A stretch of 64,000 nucleotides of DNA from assembly GCA_050944855.1 (NCBI GenBank), contig JBMNRU010000012.1:18851-82850 (forward strand). The letters are read 5' to 3'. Position 1 is the first letter of the stretch. Each line of letters opens with the position of its first letter. The notes beneath the pieces were generated by a model, which was not told where the DNA came from, ran no database searches, and saw only the letters and a list, made by a program, of their open reading frames with translations. Below, piece after piece: positions 1 through 8,430 of this stretch. Position numbers and translations under genes: made by a program. Origin of the DNA: Lactonifactor sp050944855 (GTDB lineage Bacteria; Bacillota; Clostridia; Lachnospirales; Lachnospiraceae).

Positions 1-66
1 TGTGTAGCAAGTCAGCCGACAGAATACTATCTCACAGCAGACGGAAATATCTATTGCAAGAACTAA
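1..66 (+). CDS. C-terminal end of an unidentified upstream gene (partial)
   Basis: The first frame is open from base 1 to a TAA stop at 64-66 and encodes 21 residues ending in Tyr-Cys-Lys-Asn. The stop lies just upstream of the ribosome binding site of hsdM, which fits the last gene of an upstream operon partner. An open frame of 21 codons can arise by chance, so support is modest. By position it could be another restriction-modification gene, but the fragment is too short to identify. Confidence 0.4.
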   Translation, partial: CVASQPTEYYLTADGNIYCKN

Positions 67-844
67 ACGGAGGCAACCGCACATGACCACACAAGAAATC
101 GTATCTAAGCTCTGGAACCTCTGCAATGTGCTGCGGGATGACGGCATCACCTATCACCAGTATGTCACCGAGCTTACTTATATTTTGTTTTTGAAGATGG
201 CCAAGGAGACTGGTGCAGAAAGCCAGATTCCTGCAGCCTACCGCTGGGACCAGCTTACTGCCAAAAGCGGCATTGAGCTGAAGAAGTTCTATAAAGAGCT
301 GCTGGCCCATCTGGGCGAAAACTGCACCGGACGAGTGCGGGAAATCTACCAAGGCTCTGCCACCAACATCGATGAACCCAAGAACTTGGAAAAGATCATC
401 ACCACCATTGACGGCCTGGACTGGTACTCCGCCCGAGAAGAGGGGTTGGGCAACCTGTATGAAGGGCTGCTCGAAAAAAATGCTAGCGAGAAAAAGTCCG
501 GCGCGGGCCAGTACTTTACCCCTCGCGTCCTTATTGACGTGATGACTAGACTGATGAAGCCCCAGCCCGGCGAGCGGTGTAATGACCCTGCCTGCGGTAC
601 CTTCGGCTTTATGATTGCCGCCAGCCAGTATGTCAAGGAGCAAACCGACGATTTTTACGATTTGGATGCAGACCAGGCGAAGTTTGAACGGGAAGAGGCC
701 TTCACCGGCTGTGAACTGGTTCACGACACCCATCGCTTGGCATTAATGAACGCCATGCTCCACGACATTGACGGTCAGATTTTACTGGCCGATACCCTGT
801 CAAACCAGGGCAAGGCACTCCACGACTTCGATCTGGTACTCACC

Positions 845-847
845 AAT
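845..847. other. attL crossover, AAT core
   Basis: AAT at 845-847 is the last host codon of the 5' hsdM part and recurs at 52007-52009, where the hsdM frame resumes with CCG CCT TTC. A three-base identity fits large serine recombinases, which exchange strands at a two-base core. The true crossover dinucleotide is within AAT but cannot be narrowed further. Confidence 0.8.
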
Positions 848-869
848 GAGCGTGAGTTATTAGGACTAA
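848..869. repeat. Left terminal inverted repeat of the ICE
   Basis: The 22 bp immediately inside attL match the reverse complement of 51984-52005 at 15 of 22 positions, including a perfect 10-bp inner block TTAGGACTAA at 860-869. Together with the right copy it probably forms the recombinase-binding arms of attP in the circular form. Confidence 0.75.
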
Positions 870-1016
870 TCGCATAAATGCTCATTTTAAGCCATTTTCA
901 GGACTTTCAAGAAATTTAAGAAGATAAAAACATAATAGAAATAGTAGAATGGAAGCTTTTCGCCGGAAGTAAGGTGGAGAGTTATTTTTTTACCCAAAAT
1001 TAAATATGACATTTAC

Positions 1017-1070
1017 ATAGGGCGTTTGCTTATACCTAAGGTGGATAAGTGAGCGTCCTATTTTTATTTC
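1017..1070 (+). terminator. Leader hairpin with U-rich tail near the ICE left end
   Basis: ATAGG at 1017-1021 pairs with CCTAT at 1057-1061 and the stem extends inward with several pairs and wobbles. It is followed by TTTTATTT. It lies between the left end and the first ICE gene, so it may terminate transcripts entering from hsdM or attenuate ICE expression. The rest of 878-1107 shows nothing else I can name. Confidence 0.55.
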
Positions 1071-1107
1071 CACAAAACGATAAGAGAAGAAGATTGGAGG
1101 TTAAAAA

Positions 1108-1344
1108 ATGTATGGAACAAAATTCTCGGAGTACAAACCGAAAGAGTGTCGTTACTGCTATTTTTGGTGTGGAAAGAATAAGCGTTGTTTCTTAGGTAAA
1201 GAAAACTGCTATTACGAAACAGTAGAAGAAGCTGCGGAAAAAAGTGAATGTGATGGCTGTCCTTATGGCAGATACTCGCCTTGCATTGGTTGGTGTACCA
1301 AGAAGGTATTAGGCAAAGGCGGTGATGACAGCAATGGCATTTGA
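1108..1344 (+). CDS. Small cysteine-rich protein
   Basis: The 78-residue protein has nine Cys residues, including a cluster C-x2-C-x3-C near residues 15-21 and pairs farther on. This suggests metal binding, probably zinc. The ATG at 1108 follows TTGGAGG. Its end overlaps the start of the RepA-like gene, so the two are probably translated together. Small Cys-rich proteins occur before the replication gene in related ICEs, but I know no established function. It is the first gene read from the left end. Confidence 0.7.
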   Translation: MYGTKFSEYKPKECRYCYFWCGKNKRCFLGKENCYYETVEEAAEKSECDGCPYGRYSPCIGWCTKKVLGKGGDDSNGI

Positions 1345-2227
1345 TTATTTCTACGGGCAACAGTCAGACCAATTTGCTTTTTACAGAATACCCAAGGTTT
1401 TATTTACTGATGAGCGATTTTGGAATGTGTCTACAGACGCAAAGCTGTTGTATGGAATACTGCTTGACCGTATGAATCTATCAGCTAAGAACGGTTGGAT
1501 TGATGAAAATATGAGAGTGTTTATCATATTTACGAATGAAGAAATTCAAGAAGCATTAGATTGCAGAGATAAGAAAGCAACAAAGCTATTAAATGAACTT
1601 GAGCATAAATGTGAACTCATCGAAAGAAAGCGTCAGGGACTTGGAAAGCCAAATATCATTTATGTGAAGAACTTCATTTCAGCTGTTGAGAACTCTGTGG
1701 AAAGACGATTCTTGAATAGTCAAAATGACGATTCTGGGGAAGTCTTAAACACGATTCAGGATTCGTCGAAAGTACGATGTAATAATACTGATATAAATAA
1801 TACTGAAAAGAGTAATACTGACTTTCTTTTCTTTCCGGAAAATTCCAAAAAGACGCTCGAAGAGATAGGAATGGATAATCCTTATGAAATTTATCTCAAA
1901 GAAAAATTAGAATATGATTCTTTAGTAATTCAGTATAAACATCATGTACAGATGTTAGATGAAATCTTTGAAATTATGACAGACACATTATGCAGTAATC
2001 GAAAAACAATTCGTATTGGTGGTGATGATAAGCCAGCAGAAATTGTCAAAAGCAGATTGATGAAATTAGAACATGAGCATATGCAGTTTGTAATGGATTG
2101 TATCTTGGAAAACACTACAAAGATTAAAAATATCAGACAGTATATTCTTACAACCATTTACAATGCAACGCAAACCATCGACAGCTATTATACAACGCTT
2201 GTTAATCACGATTTATATGGAGATTAG
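1334..2227 (+). CDS. RepA-like replication initiator (RepA N-terminal domain family)
   Basis: The product begins near MAFDYFYG and continues with FYRIPKVLF, a typical opening of RepA_N-type initiators that have a winged-helix DNA-binding domain in the first 110 or so residues. The C-terminal half is variable and probably binds host factors. Possible starts are GTG 1322, ATG 1325 and ATG 1334; I chose 1334 because it matches the usual family N-terminus. The upstream gene overlaps it, suggesting coupling. In an ICE such a protein would allow limited replication of the excised circle, together with the ParA and ParB genes that follow 18 nt downstream. Confidence 0.85.
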   Translation: MAFDYFYGQQSDQFAFYRIPKVLFTDERFWNVSTDAKLLYGILLDRMNLSAKNGWIDENMRVFIIFTNEEIQEALDCRDKKATKLLNELEHKCELIERKRQGLGKPNIIYVKNFISAVENSVERRFLNSQNDDSGEVLNTIQDSSKVRCNNTDINNTEKSNTDFLFFPENSKKTLEEIGMDNPYEIYLKEKLEYDSLVIQYKHHVQMLDEIFEIMTDTLCSNRKTIRIGGDDKPAEIVKSRLMKLEHEHMQFVMDCILENTTKIKNIRQYILTTIYNATQTIDSYYTTLVNHDLYGD

Positions 2228-2245
2228 GAAGGAGTGAAAATTTGA

Positions 2246-3073
2246 ATGACAAGTAAACCGACAGTGATTGCAGTAGTCAATCAGAAAGGCGGTACGGGTA
2301 AAACCACCACTTGTGAGAATCTTGGAGTTGGAATTGCGAATACAGGTAAAAAGGTACTTCTCATAGACACAGACCCGCAAGCAAGTCTTACTATCAGTCT
2401 TGGCTACCCAAAACCGGATGACCTTTACCCTACACTTTCTACTTTGATGACGAAAGTAATGCAAGATGAGGATTTAAAACCAAAGGAAGGAGTATTACAC
2501 CACAAAGAAGGTGTGGATTTGATTCCGTCCAATATTGAATTATCAGGACTTGAAGTATCGCTTGTAAATGCTATGAGCAGAGAAACGATATTAAAACAGT
2601 ATCTTGATACGGTAAAGAAAGAATATGATTATGTGTTGCTTGATTGTATGCCAAGCTTAGGAATGATTACCATCAATGCTCTTGCAGCAGCCGATAATGT
2701 TTTGATTCCTGTTCAGGCACAATATCTTCCGGCAAAAGGATTGGAGCAGCTACTTCAAACCATCAATAAAGTTCGTAAGCAAATCAATCCTAAATTAAAG
2801 ATTGAGGGTATTTTACTCACTATGGTAGACAGCAGAACCAATTATGCAAAGGACATTAGCAATCTCATAAGAGAAACTTACGGAGGAAAGCTCAAAGTCT
2901 TTCGTGCAGATATTCCCCGTTCGGTTCGTGCAGAGGAAATCAGTGCCGAGGGCAAAAGTATTTTCGAGTATGATCCAAAAGGAAAAGTTGCAGAAGCATA
3001 CAGGAAACTGACGAAGGAGGTGTTAGACAGTGGCGAGAAAAAACGCAAACATCAGCTTGACCAGTTACGATGA
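2246..3073 (+). CDS. parA: ParA-family partition ATPase (Soj-like)
   Basis: The 275-residue protein has a deviant Walker A motif, KGGTGKTTT (about residues 13-21), then the conserved DTDPQAS segment and the Walker B region DYVLLDCMPSLG. ParA ATPases position plasmid copies or circular ICE DNA together with ParB. The ATG at 2246 follows AAGGAG. The 3' end overlaps parB by 44 nt. Active partition genes in an ICE imply that the excised circle persists through cell division. Confidence 0.93.
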   Translation: MTSKPTVIAVVNQKGGTGKTTTCENLGVGIANTGKKVLLIDTDPQASLTISLGYPKPDDLYPTLSTLMTKVMQDEDLKPKEGVLHHKEGVDLIPSNIELSGLEVSLVNAMSRETILKQYLDTVKKEYDYVLLDCMPSLGMITINALAAADNVLIPVQAQYLPAKGLEQLLQTINKVRKQINPKLKIEGILLTMVDSRTNYAKDISNLIRETYGGKLKVFRADIPRSVRAEEISAEGKSIFEYDPKGKVAEAYRKLTKEVLDSGEKKRKHQLDQLR

Positions 3074-3959
3074 TATTTTTTCGACAGAAGAAAGTCGTAC
3101 CGATAAAAAGCTTGAAAAGGTGAAGAACATTCCACTTAATGAACTTCACCCATTTAAGAACCACCCGTTTAGAGTGGTTGATGATGAATCCATGCTTAGA
3201 ACGGTAGAAAGTGTTGCTCAGTATGGTGTACTTGCTCCGGCAATCGCAAGACCAAGAGAAGAAGGTGGATATGAATTGGTATCAGGACACAGAAGGCATC
3301 ATGCTTCAGAGCTTGCAGGACTTGAAACAATGCCTGTAATTGTTAGAAATCTTAATGATGATGAAGCTGTTATTTTAATGGTGGATTCCAATCTCCAAAG
3401 AGAAACGATATTGCCAAGTGAACGAGCTTTTGCTTATAAAATGAAAATGGACGCTGTACGAAGAACTGCTGGCAGACCAAGTAAAAATAATCCCCGACAA
3501 CTTGTCGGGAATTTAGAATCAGCAGATATGGTTGGCGAAGCAAGTGGTGATAGTGGTAGGCAGGTTCAACGATATATCCGATTAACTGAGCTTATCCCTG
3601 AACTTCTAACAATGGTTGATGAAAAGAAAATATCATTCAATCCAGCGGTTGAATTATCTTTCTTAAAACCCGAAGAACAAAGAGATTTTCTTGAAGCGAT
3701 GGATATGGAGCAGAATGTTCCGTCACTTTCACAGGCACAGCGTATCAAGAAATTAAGCCAAGATGGAAATTGCACCATAGATACTATGCAAGAGATTATG
3801 GCAGAAGTGAAGAAATCGGAACTTGATAAGGTGACGCTGAAAAACGATGTTCTGAAAAAGTATTTTCCAAAGTCCTATACTCCGAAGCAAATGCAGGACA
3901 CAATCATTAAGCTTTTGGAGGCATGGCAGAAAAAAAGACAACATCAGATGGAGAGGTAA
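3030..3959 (+). CDS. parB: ParB-family partition protein
   Basis: The GTG start at 3030 follows GGAGG (3016-3020) and lies inside parA. Residues about 30-120 form the ParB/Srx-type nucleotide-binding domain, with SGHRRHHA in the place of the usual GERR box and a DNLQRE-like motif (DSNLQRE). A central helix-turn-helix region (about 160-230) follows, with a charged C-terminus. ParB normally binds parS sites and works with ParA. A 17-bp palindrome lies inside this coding sequence at 3493-3509 and is reported separately. Confidence 0.9.
   Translation: MARKNANISLTSYDDIFSTEESRTDKKLEKVKNIPLNELHPFKNHPFRVVDDESMLRTVESVAQYGVLAPAIARPREEGGYELVSGHRRHHASELAGLETMPVIVRNLNDDEAVILMVDSNLQRETILPSERAFAYKMKMDAVRRTAGRPSKNNPRQLVGNLESADMVGEASGDSGRQVQRYIRLTELIPELLTMVDEKKISFNPAVELSFLKPEEQRDFLEAMDMEQNVPSLSQAQRIKKLSQDGNCTIDTMQEIMAEVKKSELDKVTLKNDVLKKYFPKSYTPKQMQDTIIKLLEAWQKKRQHQMER
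3493..3509. repeat. 17-bp palindrome inside parB (possible centromere-like site)
   Basis: CCCGACAA at 3493-3500 and TTGTCGGG at 3502-3509 are perfect inverted arms around one base. ParB families often bind palindromes near their own genes. This one does not resemble the chromosomal parS consensus, so the role is only a possibility. Confidence 0.35.
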
Positions 3960-3965
3960 AAAGAA

Positions 3966-4481
3966 ATGTTTAAAGAAAATAAAATGATTGAAGCGATTCG
4001 ATGGATTTTGAATCTATATGAGCCAAGTGATTATGACGCTTTTGACGAAGAAGAACTTGGCAGTGATTATGGACTATGTCTGCACGATGTAGTGATGGCT
4101 TTAAGAGATAAAGCGGAAACCGTATATCAATTTAAGGTGGATTCCAGCTTTGAAATGGGATTTAAGTACAGAAGTCCTGAATTATTTAATCAAAGAGCGA
4201 TTTGTATTTACAAAGAAATCGAAAGTTCAACATTAGATAATGAAACGATTGCAAACTACAGTACGGAGCTTTGGCTTTTAGAAGATATGAGCTTTGCAGT
4301 TGTTCGCTGTGTATCCGTATCCCATGATGACGGTGTAACCTATGACAGCGAGTATCGAACAATCGTAAAGAAATTAGAAAAAAGAGAGGATTTATTCTTC
4401 CCGCCGGAAGAACTTATTGATGAACTTGAAGAAGCCTGTATTCCAATATGGGAAAGTGAAGCGATTATTTATGAACTTTAG
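3966..4481 (+). CDS. Hypothetical ICE protein after parB
   Basis: A 171-residue acidic protein begins with ATG 3966 after GGAGAGG. I recognise no catalytic motif, signal peptide or membrane segment. It is co-directional with parB (6-nt gap) and with the gene after it, so it probably belongs to the same replication/maintenance operon. Codon usage looks like that of its ICE neighbours. Confidence 0.75.
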   Translation: MFKENKMIEAIRWILNLYEPSDYDAFDEEELGSDYGLCLHDVVMALRDKAETVYQFKVDSSFEMGFKYRSPELFNQRAICIYKEIESSTLDNETIANYSTELWLLEDMSFAVVRCVSVSHDDGVTYDSEYRTIVKKLEKREDLFFPPEELIDELEEACIPIWESEAIIYEL

Positions 4482-4532
4482 AGTTTGTAAGTGGTCGCTT
4501 TTGTTATTTCAAAGAAACGGAGGTCGAATAAC

Positions 4533-5156
4533 TTGAAAGAATATGATGTGAAGATTACCGAAACATTAGAAAAAACGGTAACGGTACAGGCTTCTTCAAG
4601 AGCAGAAGCCGAAGAAAAAGTAAATGCAGCTTGGAGTAATTCAGAATATATCTTAGACAGTGAGGACTTTGTCGGTGTTGATTTTAAGACGGAACATGAA
4701 CGTTCCTTAAATCTTAATAAGATTGATGTGCTTCTTGTAGAACCGGGACAGTATCCAAAACAAACTCAGATTGGAACGGAGCTTGAAGATTTGCAAGAAG
4801 TTGTCGGAGGCAGCATTGAAGTCACTTATCCATTTGATGAAGAAGTGGGAATTATTTTAAACGAAGAAGGAAAGCTGTTGGGACTTCCACTTAACAGGGC
4901 TATGCGTAGCGATGATGGTGAGGTATATGACATCTATGCCGGACCATTTATTGTGGCAGGACTTACAGAAGATAATTTTGGATCACTGACACCGGAACAA
5001 ATGAAGAAGTTTTCCGAAATGTTTCATCAGCCGGAAATGTTTGTGAAGATGGGAAAGGGACTGATGGTGCTTCCTATTCCAAATGAATCAATTAAACCAA
5101 AAGAAAAAGGAATTGAACCGAAAATAAAAAAATCACCTGAACTTGGTGATATGTGA
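4533..5156 (+). CDS. DpnD/PcfM-like N-terminal domain plus DUF3846 protein
   Basis: I chose the TTG at 4533 because GGAGG lies at 4519-4523 and the protein then opens with LKEYDVKITETLEK, as in the DpnD/PcfM family. Residues from about 65 (DVLLVEPGQYPK) match the DUF3846 pattern with the VGGSIEVTYPF segment. The combination is common in conjugative elements of Bacillota, but its role is not established. The gene lies between parB-linked genes and the nucleotide-metabolism-like gene that follows. Confidence 0.8.
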   Translation: MKEYDVKITETLEKTVTVQASSRAEAEEKVNAAWSNSEYILDSEDFVGVDFKTEHERSLNLNKIDVLLVEPGQYPKQTQIGTELEDLQEVVGGSIEVTYPFDEEVGIILNEEGKLLGLPLNRAMRSDDGEVYDIYAGPFIVAGLTEDNFGSLTPEQMKKFSEMFHQPEMFVKMGKGLMVLPIPNESIKPKEKGIEPKIKKSPELGDM

Positions 5157-5169
5157 GGAGGAAAAAATT

Positions 5170-5517
5170 ATGGTTAGACCTTTGGCATTTATTACTGCTT
5201 CATGGAGTGATAACACATACGAAGCAAAGGAAGAAGCTGCAAAATATTCAAGACAGATTTATGATGCCGGCTTTTCCCCTATCTGTCCCAAGCTTATCTA
5301 CAACGATTTCCTAAAAGACAGTGTTCCACAGGAATACAAAGATAAGCGTGATATGGCTTTGGAGCTTTTAAGAAGATGCCGTCTTGTAGTTGTGTGCGGA
5401 AGTGAAGTAGATGAACAGGTAAAAACAGACATTGCAATGGCAAAAAGATACCACATTGTCACTACTACTTTAGATGGCATTATGGCGATTGAGGGCAAAT
5501 GCAAAAAGAAAGAGTAA
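5170..5517 (+). CDS. DUF4406-like small protein (nucleoside deoxyribosyltransferase-like fold)
   Basis: The ATG at 5170 follows GAGGAGG (5155-5161), which sets the start. The 115-residue product begins with a hydrophobic strand (LAFITASWS), has a D-x2-F-x-P-I-C-P-K segment and later LVVVCGSEV, consistent with a DUF4406/deoxyribosyltransferase-like Rossmann fold. No reaction is proven. The gene sits in the ICE accessory operon before PcfB. Confidence 0.65.
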   Translation: MVRPLAFITASWSDNTYEAKEEAAKYSRQIYDAGFSPICPKLIYNDFLKDSVPQEYKDKRDMALELLRRCRLVVVCGSEVDEQVKTDIAMAKRYHIVTTTLDGIMAIEGKCKKKE

Positions 5518-5549
5518 TCCTTCCTTCTCTTTGAAAGGGGTGATGAATC

Positions 5550-6029
5550 ATGCAGGAAGAAGTTGAAAACAGGTCGGTCAATCTAGCGGTAAGCACAAGT
5601 AAGCTCACAGCAAGAACATTGGCACGAGCATTTAATGCCTATTTGCGACATCGAAAGGAGGTCAAATATCGTAAGGGCGTAAAAACACAAACAGAAAAAA
5701 AGACAGTCGCAAGTTTGATGAAAGAAAGCAATCAGTTATCCAATATTGAAATATCAGATACAGATATTGCCGGATTTGAGAAATTTGCAAAGAAGCACCG
5801 TATTGATTATCAGATAAAGATGGACGATTCGGTATCGCCGCCTAAGTATTTGGTTTTCTTTAAAGCTGAAAACGGTAAGGACATGACAAAGGCATTTAGA
5901 GAATATCTTACTTCTGTCATGCAGAAAGAAAAGAAACCGAGTGTCCTAAAACAGCTAAAGCAGATGAAAGAAAAGGTACAGAGCATACCGAAAAAAGTCA
6001 GAAACAAAGATAAGGAGCAGAGCCTATGA
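5550..6029 (+). CDS. PcfB-family (DUF3801) conjugation protein
   Basis: The 159-residue basic protein opens with the family-like segment SVNLAVSTSKLTARTLARAF and has a Lys-rich tail. PcfB of pCF10 belongs to the conjugation locus and lies before the coupling protein gene; the same order is seen here. Its stop overlaps the VirD4 start as ATGA (6026-6029), so translation is coupled. It is probably an accessory of the relaxosome/coupling protein complex. Confidence 0.85.
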   Translation: MQEEVENRSVNLAVSTSKLTARTLARAFNAYLRHRKEVKYRKGVKTQTEKKTVASLMKESNQLSNIEISDTDIAGFEKFAKKHRIDYQIKMDDSVSPPKYLVFFKAENGKDMTKAFREYLTSVMQKEKKPSVLKQLKQMKEKVQSIPKKVRNKDKEQSL

Positions 6030-7795
6030 AAATGACAGGAAAAGATGTAAAAAGACTGTTCCTACTCAATGTGCCATATATTCTAATCGCTTTATTTGCA
6101 ACCAATCTTGGTGAAGCTTGGAGAATTGCGGAAGGAGTAAACAGCTCAGAAAAGATGTTGTCCTTTCTAACAGTATCGCTTGCTTCTTCGTTTGAAAACC
6201 TACTTCCAAGTCTTTATCCCTTTGATTTGTTAGTGGGAATCGGTATCGGTGCTGCCATTCGTCTTGCGGTATATCTCAAAGGTAAAAACGCAAAAAAGTA
6301 TCGCCATAAAGTGGAGTATGGTTCAGCTCGTTGGGGCAATGCAAAAGACATTGAGCCTTTTACAGCTCCAAAATTTGAAGATAACATCATACTCACGAAA
6401 ACCGAAAGACTTATGATGAGTAACAGACCGAAAGACCCGAAGAATGCGAGAAATAAAAATGTATTGATTGTGGGTGGTTCTGGTTCCGGTAAGACAAGAT
6501 TTTGGATTAAACCGAATCTGCTTCAAATGCACAGTTCTTATGTGGTAACTGATCCGAAAGGAAGTATTGTAGTCGAATGTGGCAATGCACTTCTTAAGAA
6601 TAATTACCGCATTAAAATTTTCAATACTATCAATTTTAAGAAGTCCATGCATTACAATCCATTCGCATATATCCATTCTGAAAAGGATATTCTTAAATTG
6701 GTAACTACACTGATTACCAATACAAAAGGCGATGGAAAAGCAGGAGATGAATTTTGGACGAAAGCAGAAACGCTTCTCTATTGTGCTTTGATTGGATATA
6801 TCCATTATGAAGCACCTGTGGAAGAACAGAACTTTTCAACGCTGATTGAATTTATCAATGCGATGGAAGTCAGAGAAGATGATGAAGATTTCCAAAATCC
6901 GGTGGACTTGATGTTTGAAGCATTGGAAAAAGCAAAGCCAAACCATTTTGCAGTACGCCAATACAAAAAATTTAAGCTAGCGGCAGGCAAAACTTCCAAG
7001 TCGATTTTAATTTCATGTGGTGCAAGACTTGCTCCATTTGATATTGAAGAACTAAGAGATATTACCGCATACGATGAACTTGAGTTAGATATGCTTGGAG
7101 ATAAGAAAACAGCATTGTTCTTAATTATGTCAGATACAGACGGAACATTTAATTTCTTAATCTCTATGGTTTACACTCAGCTATTTAATCTGCTTTGTGA
7201 AAAGGCAGATGATGAGTATGGTGGAAGACTTCCGGTTCATGTACGCTGTCTGATTGACGAAGCTGCAAATATCGGTCAGATTCCAAACCTTGAAAAGCTT
7301 GTTGCCACAATCCGAAGTCGTGAAATCTCAGCATGTTTAGTGCTACAGGCACAAAGCCAATTAAAGGCAATCTACAAAGACAATGCAGATACGATTATCG
7401 GAAATATGGATTCAAGAGTGTTCCTTGGCGGTTCAGAGCCAACTACCTTAAAGGAACTTAATCAAGCTCTTGGAAAAGAAACGATTGATATATATAACAC
7501 ATCAGATACAAGAGGAAACAGTCCTTCTTATGGTACGAACTATCAAAAATTAGGAAAAGATTTGATGAGTGTCGATGAGTTAGCGGTTCTTGATGGAGCA
7601 AAATGTATTTTACAACTAAGAGGTGTTCGTCCATTTCTATCAGACAAATATGATTTGACGCAGCACCCGAACTACAAACTCACATCTGATTATGATAAGA
7701 AAAACACATTTCAGATTGAGAAGTATCTAAACAGAAAATTAGAACTGAATAAAGATGATGTCTATGAAGTCATAGACGCAGACAAAGAACTTTAA
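6026..7795 (+). CDS. virD4: VirD4/TraG-type conjugative coupling protein
   Basis: The 589-residue protein links the relaxase-DNA complex to the transfer channel. Two N-terminal hydrophobic segments (about residues 10-28 and 60-85) anchor it in the membrane. A Walker A motif GGSGSGKT sits at about 150-157 and the Walker B LIDEAAN at about 409-415. The final part contains the family motif KCILQLRG. The start overlaps the pcfB stop by 4 nt. The protein has typical length for ICE coupling proteins. Confidence 0.95.
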   Translation: MKMTGKDVKRLFLLNVPYILIALFATNLGEAWRIAEGVNSSEKMLSFLTVSLASSFENLLPSLYPFDLLVGIGIGAAIRLAVYLKGKNAKKYRHKVEYGSARWGNAKDIEPFTAPKFEDNIILTKTERLMMSNRPKDPKNARNKNVLIVGGSGSGKTRFWIKPNLLQMHSSYVVTDPKGSIVVECGNALLKNNYRIKIFNTINFKKSMHYNPFAYIHSEKDILKLVTTLITNTKGDGKAGDEFWTKAETLLYCALIGYIHYEAPVEEQNFSTLIEFINAMEVREDDEDFQNPVDLMFEALEKAKPNHFAVRQYKKFKLAAGKTSKSILISCGARLAPFDIEELRDITAYDELELDMLGDKKTALFLIMSDTDGTFNFLISMVYTQLFNLLCEKADDEYGGRLPVHVRCLIDEAANIGQIPNLEKLVATIRSREISACLVLQAQSQLKAIYKDNADTIIGNMDSRVFLGGSEPTTLKELNQALGKETIDIYNTSDTRGNSPSYGTNYQKLGKDLMSVDELAVLDGAKCILQLRGVRPFLSDKYDLTQHPNYKLTSDYDKKNTFQIEKYLNRKLELNKDDVYEVIDADKEL

Positions 7796-7796
7796 G

Positions 7797-7839
7797 CCTA
7801 TCGCCTGAAAAATCAGGATAAAACGATAGGTTTATTTTT
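7797..7839 (+). terminator. Hairpin terminator after virD4
   Basis: CCTATCG at 7797-7803 pairs perfectly with CGATAGG at 7824-7830, with an inner CCTG/CAGG stem, followed by TTTATTTTT. It probably ends or attenuates the upstream operon before the transfer-channel genes. Confidence 0.7.
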
Positions 7840-7986
7840 ATGCCAAAAAGCAGACGGCACAGACAAACTAACATGGTTAATGAAGAAAAACGAAAGGTCA
7901 AAGTGCCAAAGCGAGAGGCAAACACAAAAAAGAAAATTTCAAAATTATGGAGGAACAAACTATGGGATTTTTTACAAGTGCAGTAG
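7840..7986 (+). CDS. Possible small basic peptide
   Basis: An open frame of 48 codons (MPKSRRHRQ...) is rich in Lys and Arg and overlaps the first Maff2 gene. Its start lies inside the U-tract of a terminator and has no clear ribosome binding site. It may be spurious. I list it because it fills the gap and has a consistent basic composition. Confidence 0.2.
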   Translation: MPKSRRHRQTNMVNEEKRKVKVPKREANTKKKISKLWRNKLWDFLQVQ

Positions 7987-8174
7987 GTGTATTACAAACA
8001 TTGGTTATCGCATTGGGAGCAGGTCTTGGAATCTGGGGAGCAATCAACTTGCTTGAAGGATACGGAAATGACAATCCGGGTGCGAAGTCACAGGGTATGA
8101 AACAGTTGATGGCTGGTGGCGGAGTTGCCCTTATTGGAACAACATTAGTGCCACTTCTTGCTGGTTTATTTTAA
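7962..8174 (+). CDS. Maff2-family mobile element membrane peptide, copy 1
   Basis: I chose ATG 7962 because GGAGG lies at 7949-7953 and the resulting 70-residue peptide matches the length of copy 2. It has two hydrophobic helices (about residues 5-30 and 48-70) around a GYGNDNPGAKSQG loop, like VirB2/pilin-sized channel peptides. Maff2 proteins occur in the transfer regions of Bacillota ICEs next to TrbL-like proteins. A pilin-like role is an inference from size and position. Confidence 0.85.
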   Translation: MGFFTSAVGVLQTLVIALGAGLGIWGAINLLEGYGNDNPGAKSQGMKQLMAGGGVALIGTTLVPLLAGLF

Positions 8175-8193
8175 TTAGAGGAGGAAAAGATTT

Positions 8194-8406
8194 ATGGAAT
8201 TTTTCGGCAGTGCAGTAACAGTATTGCAGACATTAGTAGTAGCTCTTGGAGCAGGACTTGGTATTTGGGGAGCAATCAACTTGCTTGAAGGATACGGAAA
8301 CGACAATCCGGGTGCGAAATCACAGGGTATGAAACAGCTTATGGCTGGCGGTGGTGTAGCACTTATCGGTACGACATTAGTACCTTTACTTGCAGGATTG
8401 TTCTAA
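8194..8406 (+). CDS. Maff2-family mobile element membrane peptide, copy 2
   Basis: This 70-residue peptide differs from copy 1 at only four positions, all within the first 16 residues, while many codons differ silently between the genes. It begins at ATG 8194 after GAGGAGG, 19 nt after copy 1. The predicted layout is again two membrane helices around a hydrophilic Gly/Asn loop. It precedes the TrbL/VirB6-like gene. Confidence 0.85.
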   Translation: MEFFGSAVTVLQTLVVALGAGLGIWGAINLLEGYGNDNPGAKSQGMKQLMAGGGVALIGTTLVPLLAGLF

Positions 8407-8430
8407 TTTTTAGAAATGGAGGTATAGCAT

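Larger units (their letters stand above)
83..877 (+). pseudogene. hsdM: HsdM, type I DNA methyltransferase subunit, 5' part interrupted by the ICE
   Basis: HsdM binds S-adenosylmethionine and, with HsdS, forms the adenine-N6 methyltransferase core of a type I restriction system. The ATG at 83 follows GGAGG at 69-73. The N-terminal HsdM domain is followed by the methyltransferase fold. The SAM motif reads DPACGTFGF (about residues 172-180), with Phe where Gly is usual. The host part ends at Asn255, the first residue of the catalytic N-P-P-F motif. The last nine codons (848-874) and the TAA are ICE sequence. The truncated protein lacks the catalytic PPF residues and the C-terminal half, so it should be inactive. 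The remaining half resumes at 52007 in the same frame. GC content here is clearly higher than in the ICE. Confidence 0.93.

Noticed and set aside
32..733. A 233-codon open frame on the minus strand
   Set aside because: It is antisense to hsdM, which has conserved motifs and a good ribosome binding site.
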